From Acidovorax sp. (GTDB lineage Bacteria; Pseudomonadota; Gammaproteobacteria; Burkholderiales; Burkholderiaceae_C): 42,174 nt of DNA. The notes beneath the pieces are model-generated. The model worked only from the letters and a program-made list of their open reading frames with translations. It was not told the DNA's origin and searched no databases. Below are positions 1-8,341 of the stretch, piece by piece (the first letter of the stretch is position 1; each line of letters starts with the position of its first letter). A program made the translations under genes and the position numbers. The stretch is from contig NZ_JAJTBB010000023.1 of the NCBI RefSeq assembly GCF_021287135.1, positions 1 through 42,174 on the forward strand. The letters are read 5' to 3'.

Positions 1-65
1 CCAGCTGGGTGCTGCTGGCGCCCCAGCGCCGGCCGCCTGACAGCGACCAGAACCGGCCTTTGTGA
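1..65 (+). CDS. mreD: MreD C-terminus (partial)
   Basis: Only the last 20 codons are present, read in the third frame and ending in TGA at 63-65. The tail contains LLAPQRR followed by a polar end, which resembles the C-terminus of the rod-shape protein MreD in related bacteria as I remember it. The assignment rests mainly on position: mrdA follows 93 bp later, and mreC-mreD-mrdA is a standard cell-elongation operon. MreD is an inner-membrane protein of the elongasome. The sequence itself is too short to prove identity. Confidence 0.6.
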   Translation, partial: SWVLLAPQRRPPDSDQNRPL

Positions 66-158
66 CATGACGCACCGTGTGAGCTGCTTCGCGTCGTTTT
101 GCTGGGCTGCGCCTGTGGCGCGGTCTTCTGCGTCCGTGTGGCGCCCGGGAGTTCACGC

Positions 159-2099
159 ATGACCGAGGTGCGCAGCAGCGAAGCCGACGCCTCGCGATTC
201 CGGGTCCGCGCCGTGGTGGTGGGCTTGGTGGTGATGGCAGCGTTCTGCCTGGTGGCGGCACGCCTGGTGTACCTGCAGGTGGTGCGCCATGAGGACCTGG
301 CTGCCCAGGCCGAAAGCAACCGCACGGCCGTGGTGCCCATCGTGCCCAACCGGGGGCTCATCCTGGACCGCAACGGGGTGGTGCTGGCCACCAACTACTC
401 GGCCTACACGCTGGAGATCACGCCGTCGCGGGCCGGCACGCTGGACGAGACGATCGATGAACTGTCCAAGGTGGTCGAGATCCAGGCCCGCGACCGCCGC
501 CGCTTCAAGCGGCTCATGGAGGAATCGCGCAATTTTGAGTCGCTGCCCATCCGCACGCGCCTGACCGACCAGGAGGTGGCGCGCTTTACGGCCCAGCGCT
601 ACCGCTTCCCGGGCGTGGACATCAAGGCGCGGCTCTTTCGCAACTACCCGCTGGGCGAGGTGGCCAGCCATGCCATCGGCTACATCGGCCGCATCAACCA
701 GACCGAGAAGGCCCGCATCCAGGACTCGGAGGACGAGGCCAACTACCGGGGCACGGAGTACATCGGCAAGCTGGGCGTCGAGCAGAGCTTCGAGAGCGCC
801 CTGCACGGCACCACGGGCGTGGAGCAGATGGAGACCTCGGCAGGCGGCCGCGCGGTGCGCAAGCTCTCCAGCCACGCGGCCACGCCGGGCGACAGCGTGA
901 TGCTGTCCATCGACATCAAGCTGCAAAAGCTCATCGAGGACATGTACGGCAACCGCCGCGGCGCGCTGGTGGCCATCGACCCGCGCAACGGCGAAATCCT
1001 GGCCCTGGTGAGCAAGCCCACCTTCGATCCCAACCTGTTCGTGGAAGGCATCGACGTGGAGAACTGGACGGCGCTCAACGAGTCCATCGACAAGCCGCTG
1101 CTCAACCGCGCGCTGCGCGGCACCTACCCCCCGGGTTCCACCTACAAGCCGTTCATGGCGCTGGCGGCGCTGCAGCTGGGCAAGCGCTCGCCCAGTCTGG
1201 TGATGAACGACCCCGGCTTCTACACCTTTGGCGGACACACCTTCCGCAGCCACGAAGGGGGCCTGGGAGCGGTGGACATGCACCGCGCGATCCAGTTTTC
1301 GAGCAACACGTATTTCTATTCGCTGGCGGTGGACATGGGCGTGGACACCATCCACGACTTCATGAAGCCGCTGGGCTTCGGCCAGTCCACGGGCATCGAC
1401 CTCAACGGCGAGGTGCGCGGCGTGCTGCCCAGCACCGAATGGAAGCGCAACACCTACAAGCGCGCCGACATGAAGCGGTGGTTTCCGGGCGAAACCGTGT
1501 CGCTGGGCATTGGCCAGGGCTACAACAACTTCACCATGCTGCAGCTCGCGCTGGCCGAAGCCACGCTGGCCAACGGCGGCACCCGCTACCGCCCGCACCT
1601 GGCCAAGGCCGTGCGAAATGCCGTGACCGGGGTGGTGACCGACATCGAGCAGCCGCCGGGCGAGAACCTGGGCTACCTGGCACGCAATGTCGAGATCGTG
1701 CGCAACGCGCTCGTGGCGGTGAACAAGGGCGGAACGGGCACGCGCGTGTTTGCCGGCGCGCCCTACACCTCGGCGGGCAAGACCGGCACCGCCCAGGCGG
1801 TGAGCCTGGGGCAGAACGTCAAGTACAACGCCAAGGCGCTGGAAGAACACCAGCGCGACCACTCGCTGTTCGCGGCGTTCGCCCCGGCCGAGAACCCCAC
1901 CATCGCCCTGGCCGCCATCGTCGAGAACGCCGGCTTTGGCGCCGCCCACGCCGCGCCCATCGCCCGCCGGGTGTTCGACTACTGGCTGCTGGGCGAGTAC
2001 CCCAGCGAGGAAGACCTGGCGGCCGTGCAGAAAGGCCAGGCCTCAGCCCCCATCGGCAAGCCCCGCAAGGTCAGCGAGGTGCCGCTGGCGGCGCCGTGA
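159..2099 (+). CDS. mrdA: Penicillin-binding protein 2 (peptidoglycan transpeptidase MrdA)
   Basis: PBP2 is the class B transpeptidase that cross-links peptidoglycan during side-wall elongation, working with RodA and MreBCD. The 646-residue length is normal for the family. There is one N-terminal membrane segment (about residues 16-38), then the pedestal domain. All three active-site motifs are present: STYK with the nucleophile S327 and K330, S381-S-N383, and K541-T-G. ATG at 159 was chosen because GGGAG lies just upstream and the membrane segment then sits near the N-terminus; an in-frame start at 99 would add 20 residues without a better ribosome site. It follows mreD. No rodA comes next: the neighbouring gene is an unrelated exporter on the other strand. 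A family 1 repeat begins directly after the stop codon. Confidence 0.96.
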   Translation: MTEVRSSEADASRFRVRAVVVGLVVMAAFCLVAARLVYLQVVRHEDLAAQAESNRTAVVPIVPNRGLILDRNGVVLATNYSAYTLEITPSRAGTLDETIDELSKVVEIQARDRRRFKRLMEESRNFESLPIRTRLTDQEVARFTAQRYRFPGVDIKARLFRNYPLGEVASHAIGYIGRINQTEKARIQDSEDEANYRGTEYIGKLGVEQSFESALHGTTGVEQMETSAGGRAVRKLSSHAATPGDSVMLSIDIKLQKLIEDMYGNRRGALVAIDPRNGEILALVSKPTFDPNLFVEGIDVENWTALNESIDKPLLNRALRGTYPPGSTYKPFMALAALQLGKRSPSLVMNDPGFYTFGGHTFRSHEGGLGAVDMHRAIQFSSNTYFYSLAVDMGVDTIHDFMKPLGFGQSTGIDLNGEVRGVLPSTEWKRNTYKRADMKRWFPGETVSLGIGQGYNNFTMLQLALAEATLANGGTRYRPHLAKAVRNAVTGVVTDIEQPPGENLGYLARNVEIVRNALVAVNKGGTGTRVFAGAPYTSAGKTGTAQAVSLGQNVKYNAKALEEHQRDHSLFAAFAPAENPTIALAAIVENAGFGAAHAAPIARRVFDYWLLGEYPSEEDLAAVQKGQASAPIGKPRKVSEVPLAAP

Positions 2100-2100
2100 G

Positions 2101-2166
2101 TTTGCTATATAAATAATAGCTGCTTGCGCTTGCTGGATAAGCGCCAGGGCCGTATTTGATTCAAAC
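2101..2166 (+). repeat. Palindromic repeat family 1, copy A
   Basis: A 66-bp copy of the repeat found eight times in the window. The pattern is TTGCTAT, an A/T run, AATAGCTGC, a core hairpin GCGCTTGCTGGATAAGCGC, a short GC stretch, then TTTGATTCAAA. It starts one base after the mrdA stop codon, and its far end contains the TCA that is the stop codon of the oppositely oriented EamA gene (2161-2163). It fills almost the whole convergent intergenic space and may act as a bidirectional terminator. Confidence 0.85.
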
Positions 2167-3051
2167 CGGTTTGCCGGTGCTTGGTGCCGGCTGGATCTGG
2201 CTGAACACCAGGGCCCCGACGATCAACGATGCGCCACCGATCCCCGCCCAGCCCAGCCGCTCGCCCAGCAGCACCCAGGCCGTGAGCGCGGCGAACACCG
2301 GCTCCAGGCCGAACACGATGGCGCTGCGCAGCGCGTCCACCCGCTGCTGGCCCCAGGCCTGCAGCGTCACCACCACCACGCTGGCCAGCAGGCCCAGGTA
2401 GAGCAGTGCCAGCAGCGCGTCCGCGGGCAGTTCGCCCGCCGTGCGCAGCCAGCCCATGCCGCCGTCGCGCGCCAGCAGCAGGGCGGTGGACGCCAGCGCC
2501 ATCACGGTGGCCTGCGCGGCGGCCATGCGCGTGGCCCGCAGCGGCTGCGCTGCCGTGCGGCGCGCGCATTCTTCCAGCGCCAGGATGTACAGGGCGTAGA
2601 ACACCGTGCTGGCCAGTGTCAGCGTATCGCCCAGGTTCCAGGGCTCGTTCTCGTGGAACATCAGCGCCATGCCGGCGCAGGCCATGGCGCAGGCCGCCCA
2701 CAGCCGCCAGCCGTAGCGCCGGCCCAGCGCGGCCATGGCGATCAGCGGCACCACCAGCACGTTCAGCCCGGTGACGAAGGCATTGCGGTTGCTGCTGGTG
2801 CGCGCCAGCCCCTCGATCTGCAGCCAGAACGCCAGGAACAGCAGCAGGCCCAGCGCGCAGCCCCAGCGGCGCTCGTGCGGCAGCATGCCGCGCCACAGCG
2901 GCGCCAGCACCACCAGCGCGATCGCGAAGCGCAGCCAGATGATCTGCAGCGCATCGAGGTGGGCCGACAGCAGTTTCATGGCCGGGAAGGTGGTGCCCCA
3001 CACCACGGTCACGGCCAGCAGGGCTGCCAGGCCCCAGCGTTCAGTACGCAT
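2161..3051 (-). CDS. EamA/DMT family transporter
   Basis: A 296-residue inner-membrane protein with about ten predicted membrane segments in two tandem EamA halves, the usual architecture of drug/metabolite exporters of the RhaT/YdcZ type. Family features include the N-terminal VVWGTTFPAMK segment and the second-half opening with WLRTAGELPADALLALLYLG. The substrate cannot be read from sequence; metabolite or amino acid export is typical. ATG at 3051 was chosen over a TTG 36 bp upstream because GGGGA precedes it and family members start near the first helix. The TGA stop lies inside repeat copy A. Confidence 0.88.
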   Translation of the reverse strand: MRTERWGLAALLAVTVVWGTTFPAMKLLSAHLDALQIIWLRFAIALVVLAPLWRGMLPHERRWGCALGLLLFLAFWLQIEGLARTSSNRNAFVTGLNVLVVPLIAMAALGRRYGWRLWAACAMACAGMALMFHENEPWNLGDTLTLASTVFYALYILALEECARRTAAQPLRATRMAAAQATVMALASTALLLARDGGMGWLRTAGELPADALLALLYLGLLASVVVVTLQAWGQQRVDALRSAIVFGLEPVFAALTAWVLLGERLGWAGIGGASLIVGALVFSQIQPAPSTGKPV

Positions 3052-3143
3052 CGGAAAAATTCCCCAAACCCATAAGAACCTGTTCAAAGAAAAAGGGCCG
3101 CCGGTTGCCCGGCGGCCTCTGCGCTGCGGCGCTTCGCACCGCG

Positions 3144-3896
3144 TCAGTGGCTCACCTGCCCCAGGAACGCCCGGATGCGGTCGCTGGCCGGGTTGCCGAA
3201 GAACTCCTGCGGCGCCGCATCGTGCGCGATGCGGCCCTGGTCGAAGAACATCACCCGGTCGGCCACCTCGCGCGCAAAGCCCATTTCGTGGGTGACCACG
3301 ATCATGGTCATGCCGCCGCGCGCCAGGCTGCGCATCACGTCCAGCACTTCCTTGACCATCTCCGGGTCCAGCGCCGAGGTGGGCTCGTCAAACAGCATGA
3401 CCTTGGGCTGCATGGCCAGCGCCCGCGCAATGGCCACCCGCTGCTGCTGCCCGCCCGAGAGCTGCCAGGGGTACTTGTGCGCGTGGTCCTGCATGCCCAC
3501 GCGCCGCAGCAGCTGCAGGGCCTCGTCGTTGGCTTGCGGGCGCGGCGTGTGGCGGATGCGGCGCGGCGCCAGCGTCACGTTGTCCAGCACGCTCATGTGG
3601 CCGAACAGGTTGAACTGCTGGAACACCATGCCCACCTCGCAGCGCTGGCGCTGCAGTGTGGCGTGGTCGTCGCTCACCTCCACGCCGTCGATGGTGATGC
3701 GCCCGCTGTCGTGCGGCTCCAGGCGGTTGATGGCGCGCAGCAGGGTGCTCTTGCCCGAGCCGGATGCGCCGATGATCACGGTGACCTCGCCCGTGTGGAA
3801 CACGGTGGAGACATCCTTGAGCACCTGGTGCGTGCCGAACGACTTGCACACATGCTCGGCCACGATGTAGGGCTTGGGGGGAACCTGGGGGTTCAT
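3144..3896 (-). CDS. Polar amino acid ABC transporter, ATP-binding protein
   Basis: A 250-residue cytoplasmic ATPase that powers amino acid uptake. Walker A is GASGSGKST (43-51), the Q-loop is FQQFN, the signature is LSGGQ (146-150), Walker B is VMLFDE (166-171) and the switch histidine is H203. It closely resembles GlnQ/ArtP-type subunits, length included. The start codon overlaps the permease stop by 4 bp (ATGA at 3896-3893), which shows translational coupling and fixes the start. The frame stays open upstream into the permease region but that part has no similarity to anything. The exact amino acid transported is unknown. Confidence 0.95.
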   Translation of the reverse strand: MNPQVPPKPYIVAEHVCKSFGTHQVLKDVSTVFHTGEVTVIIGASGSGKSTLLRAINRLEPHDSGRITIDGVEVSDDHATLQRQRCEVGMVFQQFNLFGHMSVLDNVTLAPRRIRHTPRPQANDEALQLLRRVGMQDHAHKYPWQLSGGQQQRVAIARALAMQPKVMLFDEPTSALDPEMVKEVLDVMRSLARGGMTMIVVTHEMGFAREVADRVMFFDQGRIAHDAAPQEFFGNPASDRIRAFLGQVSH

Positions 3897-4675
3897 CGGT
3901 TGCGGCCCTCCACGTCGAAGCGGTACTCGACCGCGTTGGAGATCTGCGTCACCAGGGTCGTCAGCAGCAGATAGGTGATGGCCACGGTGGTCAGCGTGGC
4001 AATGGGCTGGAAGGTGGCCGACTGGATGCGGTTGCCCACATTGGTCAGCTCCACCACGCCGATGGCGTAGGCCAGCGAGGAGTCCTTGAGCAGCGCCACG
4101 AAGTTGCTCACCAGCGGTGGCAGCGAGATCTTGAACGCCTGCGGGAACACCACGTCCAGGAACACATGCATGCGGCCCAGGCCCAGCGCCTTGGCGGCCT
4201 CGGTCTGCCCGCGGGGCACGGCCAGCAGGCCGGCGCGCAGCGCCTCGGCGTTGTAGGCGCCCACGTTCAGCCCCAGGGCCACCACGGCGGCGGCGAAGTC
4301 GGGCAGGTTCAGCCCTGGCACCAGCACGGGCAGGGCAAAGTACACAAACAGGATCTGCACCAGGAGCGGCGTACCGCGGATGGCCCAGATGTACACGCCG
4401 GCCACCCAGCGCAGGGGCACCCAGCGGGCCGTGCGCGCCAGGGCGGCGGCGGTGCCCAGCACCAGCCCCACGGCGCCGCTGACCAGCGTGAGCCACAGCG
4501 TGGTGCGCGCCCCTTCCGAGAACGCCTGGGCGTTGGGGCCGATGGGGTCGGGGAGGTACGACAGCAGGTGGCCCAGCAGCGCCAGGGCCAGCACCATCAG
4601 CACCAGGGCCGCCACCAGCGTGGCATTGCTGCGCTGCTGCCGGGACCAGCTTTGTGGCCAAAGAGCGAGAAGCAT
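3893..4675 (-). CDS. Polar amino acid ABC transporter, permease
   Basis: A 260-residue HisM/GlnP-type membrane subunit with about five membrane segments. The cytoplasmic EAA loop, which contacts the ATPase, is visible as [11 protein letters not shown] followed by FPQAF. The N-terminus is cytoplasmic and basic before the first helix. It lies between the binding protein and the ATPase on the minus strand and overlaps the ATPase start by 4 bp. ATG at 4675 lacks a strong Shine-Dalgarno sequence, so a start a few codons away is possible. Only one permease gene is present, so the transporter probably works as a homodimer. Confidence 0.94.
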   Translation of the reverse strand: MLLALWPQSWSRQQRSNATLVAALVLMVLALALLGHLLSYLPDPIGPNAQAFSEGARTTLWLTLVSGAVGLVLGTAAALARTARWVPLRWVAGVYIWAIRGTPLLVQILFVYFALPVLVPGLNLPDFAAAVVALGLNVGAYNAEALRAGLLAVPRGQTEAAKALGLGRMHVFLDVVFPQAFKISLPPLVSNFVALLKDSSLAYAIGVVELTNVGNRIQSATFQPIATLTTVAITYLLLTTLVTQISNAVEYRFDVEGRNR

Positions 4676-4754
4676 GGATCAGACGACCCGGAGGTCTTGG
4701 TTGGAAATCGGACCGGTGGCCGGGCGATCATGCGCTCGCCACCAGAAACGGCAA

Positions 4755-4788
4755 GGGTGCGCAGCAGGCCTGAGCCGTCTGCGCACCC
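4755..4788 (-). terminator. Intercistronic hairpin after the binding-protein gene
   Basis: GGGTGCGCAG (4755-4764) pairs perfectly with CTGCGCACCC (4779-4788) around a 14-nt loop. It lies between the stop of the binding-protein gene and the permease start. No long U-run follows in the minus-strand direction. It is more likely an attenuator or mRNA-stabilising stem, which would explain the usual excess of binding protein over permease, than a full terminator. Confidence 0.6.
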
Positions 4789-4802
4789 CAGGGGCCATCA
4801 CA

Positions 4803-5567
4803 TCAGTTGCAGCGCACGTCCTCGTTGAAGTACTTCTTGGAAACGGCGGTGTAGCTGCCATCTGCCAGCACTTCTGCAAAGGCCTTGTTCCAGGCGTCGG
4901 CCAGGCCAGTGTTGCCCTTGGCCATGGCCGGCGCGATGCGCTCGATGAACAGCATGTCGCCCAGCTTGAAGCCCGCCTTCGCGTTCTTGGCGGCGGCCTC
5001 CTTGGCCACGAACTTGTCGCTCACCCAGGCGTCCACGCGCTTGGAGATCAGGGCGCGCTGGGCGTCGGTGTCCTGCGGGAAGTTCTTCACTTCCTTCACG
5101 CCGCTGACCTTTTTCACCTGCTCCAGGTAGCTGGTGCCCGTCTGCACGGCCACCACCTTGCCGGCCAGGTCCTTGGCGTTGCGGATCTTGTCGTCCATGG
5201 CCACGATGATGCCGCCCGAGCAGTAGTGGGGCGCGGCAAAGGTGACGGCCTTGGCACGCTCTTCCGTCACGCCGTGCGAGGCGATCACGGCATCCCAGCG
5301 GTTCTGGCCCAGGCCGGTGAGCAGGGCGTCGAAGCCCAGTGTCTTCCACTCCAGCTTCAGGCCCATCTTCTTGACCACCAGCTCGGCCACTTCCACCTCG
5401 AAACCGGTGAGCTTGGTGCCCTCGAAGAAGTTGAACGGGGCAAACTGGCCTTCGGTGGCCACGATGATCTTGCCGTCCTTCTTGATCTCATCCAGCGTGC
5501 GGGCCTGGACGGCAAGGGCGGCGCACAGCGCCACGGCGGTAACAACGGCGGACTTGAAAAACTTCAT
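4803..5567 (-). CDS. Polar amino acid ABC transporter, periplasmic binding protein
   Basis: A 254-residue family 3 solute-binding protein. A Sec signal peptide (about residues 1-22, ending VQA) precedes the mature protein. Family marks include the opening DEIKKDGKIIVATEG, the ligand region FAPFNFFEG and GFEVEVAELVVKKMG. It captures an amino acid in the periplasm for the permease and ATPase encoded downstream. ATG at 5567 is preceded by AGGAA at a good distance; an upstream in-frame start at 5624 would place 19 residues before the signal peptide and is less likely. A minus-strand TATAAT lies at 5696-5691, but no matching -35 was found. Confidence 0.95.
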   Translation of the reverse strand: MKFFKSAVVTAVALCAALAVQARTLDEIKKDGKIIVATEGQFAPFNFFEGTKLTGFEVEVAELVVKKMGLKLEWKTLGFDALLTGLGQNRWDAVIASHGVTEERAKAVTFAAPHYCSGGIIVAMDDKIRNAKDLAGKVVAVQTGTSYLEQVKKVSGVKEVKNFPQDTDAQRALISKRVDAWVSDKFVAKEAAAKNAKAGFKLGDMLFIERIAPAMAKGNTGLADAWNKAFAEVLADGSYTAVSKKYFNEDVRCN

Positions 5568-5811
5568 GGCAGGTTCCTGCGGGGGTGGTTCAGGTACAAA
5601 AAAACCGGCATGCAGGGTAGGCAAGCCGGAGCGGTGATTCAGGCATCGCCATCAGCGATGGGTCTCGTCATCAAACGGAAATGCGCAGAAATTATAGGGT
5701 GCGCGTTCGCCGGGGGGCCATGCAGGGCAACCCCGATGACCTCGCCCTGTGCCGGTGGTAGGCCCTTGCCCCGGGTTGCAAGGACAGTGCCACCGCGCGC
5801 GGCGGTTCCGG

Positions 5812-6570
5812 TCAGCGCAGGAAGGCGTCATAGCCTGTCTTGAGAATCAGCGTGCCCACTACGGCGATGAAGATGGCCCGCACGAAGCCCGTGCCGTGCT
5901 TGAGCGCCAGGTGCGTGCCCAGCAGGCTGCCCACCACGTTCGCCACCGCCAGCGTCACCGCGAAATGCCACCACACATGGCCCTTGGCCGCAAACAGCAC
6001 GATGGCCGCCACGTTGGTGGCGCAGTTGAGCAGCTTCGCGGACGCCGAGGCATTGAGAAAGTCGTAGCCCAGCAGCCGCACGAACAGAAACACGAAGAAG
6101 CTGCCCGTGCCGGGCCCGAAGAACCCGTCGTAGAAGCCGATCAGCACCCCGATGAGGCTGGCCGCCAGCACCTCGGCCCGGCCCGCAAAGCGCGGGGTGT
6201 GGTGGCGCCCCAGGTCCTTCTTGGCCAGGGTGTAGAGCAGCACGGCCAGCAGCACCAGCGGCAGCAGCTTGCGCAGGAACTCCCCCGACATCACCGTGAC
6301 CGCCCACGCCCCGGCGAACGCGCCGGCAAACCCGGCCAGCGCGGCCGGCAGCAGGGCCGGCCAGCGGATCTGCACCCTGCGGCTGTACTGCCAGGTGGCC
6401 ATGGCCGTGCCCCACACCGACGCCGCCTTGTTCGTGCCCAGCAGGGTGGCCGGCGGGGCACTGGGAAACGCCGCGAACAGGGCCGGCACCATCACGAGGC
6501 CGCCGCCACCGACGATGGCGTCCACAAAGCCCGCCAGCAGCGACGCAAGGGTCATCAAAATCCATTCCAT
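5812..6570 (-). CDS. TSUP (TauE/SafE) family permease
   Basis: A 252-residue membrane protein with about eight predicted helices arranged as two repeats. The family motifs are GFVDAIVGGGGLVMVPAL near the N-terminus and GFYDGFFGPGTGSF in the second half. Members carry sulfite, sulfoacetate or related organic anions, but the substrate here cannot be inferred. It is on the minus strand with its own intergenic regions. A strong minus-strand hairpin with a U-run lies about 80 bp upstream of the start (6651-6678), so its leader might be attenuated. Confidence 0.92.
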   Translation of the reverse strand: MEWILMTLASLLAGFVDAIVGGGGLVMVPALFAAFPSAPPATLLGTNKAASVWGTAMATWQYSRRVQIRWPALLPAALAGFAGAFAGAWAVTVMSGEFLRKLLPLVLLAVLLYTLAKKDLGRHHTPRFAGRAEVLAASLIGVLIGFYDGFFGPGTGSFFVFLFVRLLGYDFLNASASAKLLNCATNVAAIVLFAAKGHVWWHFAVTLAVANVVGSLLGTHLALKHGTGFVRAIFIAVVGTLILKTGYDAFLR

Positions 6571-6650
6571 CGCAGCATTTTCGCACCCTGGGTGCTATCG
6601 ATTCAGGAACTGGCGGCAGCGGGGCAGGCCGCTGGCGCGGCCCCCCAAAA

Positions 6651-6678
6651 GAAAAAGGCGCTGGGATCGCCAGCGCCT
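6651..6678 (-). terminator. Rho-independent terminator, minus strand, orphan
   Basis: AGGCGCTGG (6656-6664) and CCAGCGCCT (6670-6678) form a perfect 9-bp stem with a GATCG loop. Read on the minus strand the stem is followed by TTTTTCTTTT, a good U-tract. No minus-strand gene lies immediately upstream: amt runs the other way. The hairpin must therefore end a short untranslated RNA or act as an attenuator in the leader of the TSUP gene. Confidence 0.75.
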
Positions 6679-6795
6679 GAAAAATGTGCATCTCGTTGGA
6701 TGCTTGGAATATTGGGTTATTGGTAGAAAGGTTGTCTCCTCGGCCCCTCGCTTGGCACACCGAAGCGCGCTTTCGAGTGGCATCACTGTAACGGT

Positions 6796-6812
6796 TGCAC
6801 TGCGGTGGTGCA
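6796..6812 (+). promoter_or_regulatory. NtrC-type enhancer site
   Basis: TGCACT-N5-GGTGCA matches the NtrC consensus TGCACC-N5-GGTGCA at 11 of 12 defined positions with the correct spacing. It is centred about 104 bp upstream of the start site predicted from the sigma-54 promoter at 6882-6897, which is the normal enhancer distance. Confidence 0.75.
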
Positions 6813-6881
6813 TTGGGGGTTTCCCGCCCCCGTGTGGGGCGCCGCTGGGGGCTGCCAAGGTGCCCAGGCCGGGTTTGGGGC

Positions 6882-6897
6882 TGGCACGTCTCGTGCA
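6882..6897 (+). promoter_or_regulatory. Sigma-54 (RpoN) promoter of amt
   Basis: TGGCACG-N4-GTGCA matches the -24/-12 consensus TGGCACG-N4-TTGCA with one change. The invariant GG and GC are separated by exactly 10 bp. Transcription would begin near 6908, giving a leader of about 22 nt that contains the GAGGGGAG ribosome site of amt. Confidence 0.8.
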
Positions 6898-6929
6898 AAG
6901 CGCAGCCTATTTCGCCGAGGGGAGACTTC

Positions 6930-8279
6930 ATGCGGGCAACAAGCCGGTGGATGGCGGCCGTCTGGCTGTGGGGGTGCGTTGGCGCCAGCGCGTTGGCGCA
7001 GGCGGTGCCCGAAGGGGCGTTGGCGGTGGCGGCTCCGAGCCGCCCGGCCGTGGTGGAGCAGGCGGCGCTCAATGCCGCCGACACGGCGTGGATGATGACC
7101 TCCACGGCGCTGGTGCTGCTCATGACGCTGCCGGGCATCGCCCTGTTCTATGCGGGCATGGTGCGCCGCAAGAACGTGCTCAACACCATGGCCAGCGTGG
7201 TCGCCATTGCCGCGCTGGTCAGCCTGCTGTGGTTCGGCGCGGGCTACTCGCTGGCGTTCACGCCGGGCAGCGCCTGGCTGGGCGGGTGGGAGCGGGCGGG
7301 CTTTTCCGGGCTGGACTTCGACCTGGCGGGCGGCAAGGTGGCGGTGAGCCACGTGGCGCCGCGCATTCCAGAGTCGGTGTACGCCATGTTCCAGCTCAGC
7401 TTCGCGGTGATCACGGCCGCGCTGCTGGTGGGCGCGCTGGTCGAGCGCATGCGCTTTTCCGCCATGCTGGTGTTCATCGGCCTGTGGACGCTGCTGGTGT
7501 ATGCGCCCGTGGCGCACTGGGTGTGGGAGCCGGGCGGCTGGCTCGCGCGTCTGGGTGCGCTGGACTTTGCCGGGGGCTCGGTGGTGCACGTGAACGCCGG
7601 GGTGGCGGGGCTGGTGTGCGCGGCGTTCCTGGGCCGGCGCACGGGCTACGGGCGCGAGGCTTTCGAGCCCTACAGCCTGGGCCTCACCATGGCGGGTGCC
7701 GGCATGCTCTGGGTGGGGTGGTTCGGGTTCAACGCGGGCTCGGCCGTGGCGGCCGACGGACGTGCCGGCCTGGCCATGGCCGTCACGCACGTGGCGGCGG
7801 CGGCCGGGGCGCTGTCCTGGATGATGGGCGAATGGATTGTCCGCGGCCGCCCTTCGCTGCTCGGGCTGTGCTCCGGCCTCGTGGCGGGGCTGGTCGCCAT
7901 CACGCCCGCGGCGGGGTTTGTCACGCTGCGCTCGGCGGTGGTGATCGGCGTGGCGGCCGGGCTGGCGTGCTACTGGGGCGCCACGGGGCTCAAGCGGCTG
8001 CTGCGCGTGGACGACTCCCTGGACGTCTTTGGCGTGCACGGCATCGGCGGCATCGTGGGCTCGCTGCTCACGGGTGTGCTGGCCAGCCGCACTGTGGGCG
8101 GCGTGCAGGGCGACCTGCTGACCCAGGCGCTGGGCACCGGCGCCGTGGCCCTGTACAGCCTGGCGGTCACGGCGGTGCTGCTGTGGGCGGTCAACTTTGC
8201 CATGGGCCTGCGCGTGGACGAGCAGAGCGAGCAGACCGGCCTCGATATCGCGCAGCACCGGGAGCGCCTGGGCGGATAG
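6930..8279 (+). CDS. amt: Ammonium transporter, Amt family
   Basis: A 449-residue inner-membrane channel for ammonium/ammonia uptake. A signal peptide (about residues 1-25, ending ALAQA) leads into the usual eleven-helix fold. The twin pore histidines are H220 in DFAGGSVVH and H370 in FGVHGIGG. The phenylalanine gate lies in AMFQLSFAVIT and the recruitment region in WFGFNAGS. ATG at 6930 is preceded by GAGGGGAG. The sigma-54 promoter and NtrC-type site upstream indicate induction by nitrogen limitation. Amt genes are usually paired with glnK (PII); here none is adjacent and a small hypothetical gene follows instead. The C-terminal tail ends in an acidic, polar segment that would contact a PII protein. 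Confidence 0.95.
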   Translation: MRATSRWMAAVWLWGCVGASALAQAVPEGALAVAAPSRPAVVEQAALNAADTAWMMTSTALVLLMTLPGIALFYAGMVRRKNVLNTMASVVAIAALVSLLWFGAGYSLAFTPGSAWLGGWERAGFSGLDFDLAGGKVAVSHVAPRIPESVYAMFQLSFAVITAALLVGALVERMRFSAMLVFIGLWTLLVYAPVAHWVWEPGGWLARLGALDFAGGSVVHVNAGVAGLVCAAFLGRRTGYGREAFEPYSLGLTMAGAGMLWVGWFGFNAGSAVAADGRAGLAMAVTHVAAAAGALSWMMGEWIVRGRPSLLGLCSGLVAGLVAITPAAGFVTLRSAVVIGVAAGLACYWGATGLKRLLRVDDSLDVFGVHGIGGIVGSLLTGVLASRTVGGVQGDLLTQALGTGAVALYSLAVTAVLLWAVNFAMGLRVDEQSEQTGLDIAQHRERLGG

Positions 8280-8341
8280 GGTCCGCCCCCACGTTTGTTT
8301 TGCCAGATGCGTCTGTCCCCTAGCGACAAGGAGTCCGCCCC

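Noticed and set aside
153-1949. Long antisense frame opposite mrdA
   Set aside because: PBP2 motifs are complete on the plus strand; the antisense product is low-complexity His/Gly/Val/Ala without a ribosome site.
3144-4661. A fused permease-ATPase frame of about 505 codons
   Set aside because: The first half is the permease region read out of frame. The real ATPase starts at 3896 in an ATGA overlap with the permease stop.
5691-5730. Full sigma-70 promoter of the binding-protein gene
   Set aside because: TATAAT is present, but the only -35-like hexamer (TTGCCC) is 28 bp away, so only the -10 was mentioned.
5828-7138. Minus-strand frame running through the TSUP gene and the amt upstream region
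   Set aside because: It crosses the orphan terminator and is out of frame with TSUP; composition is typical of non-coding GC-rich DNA.
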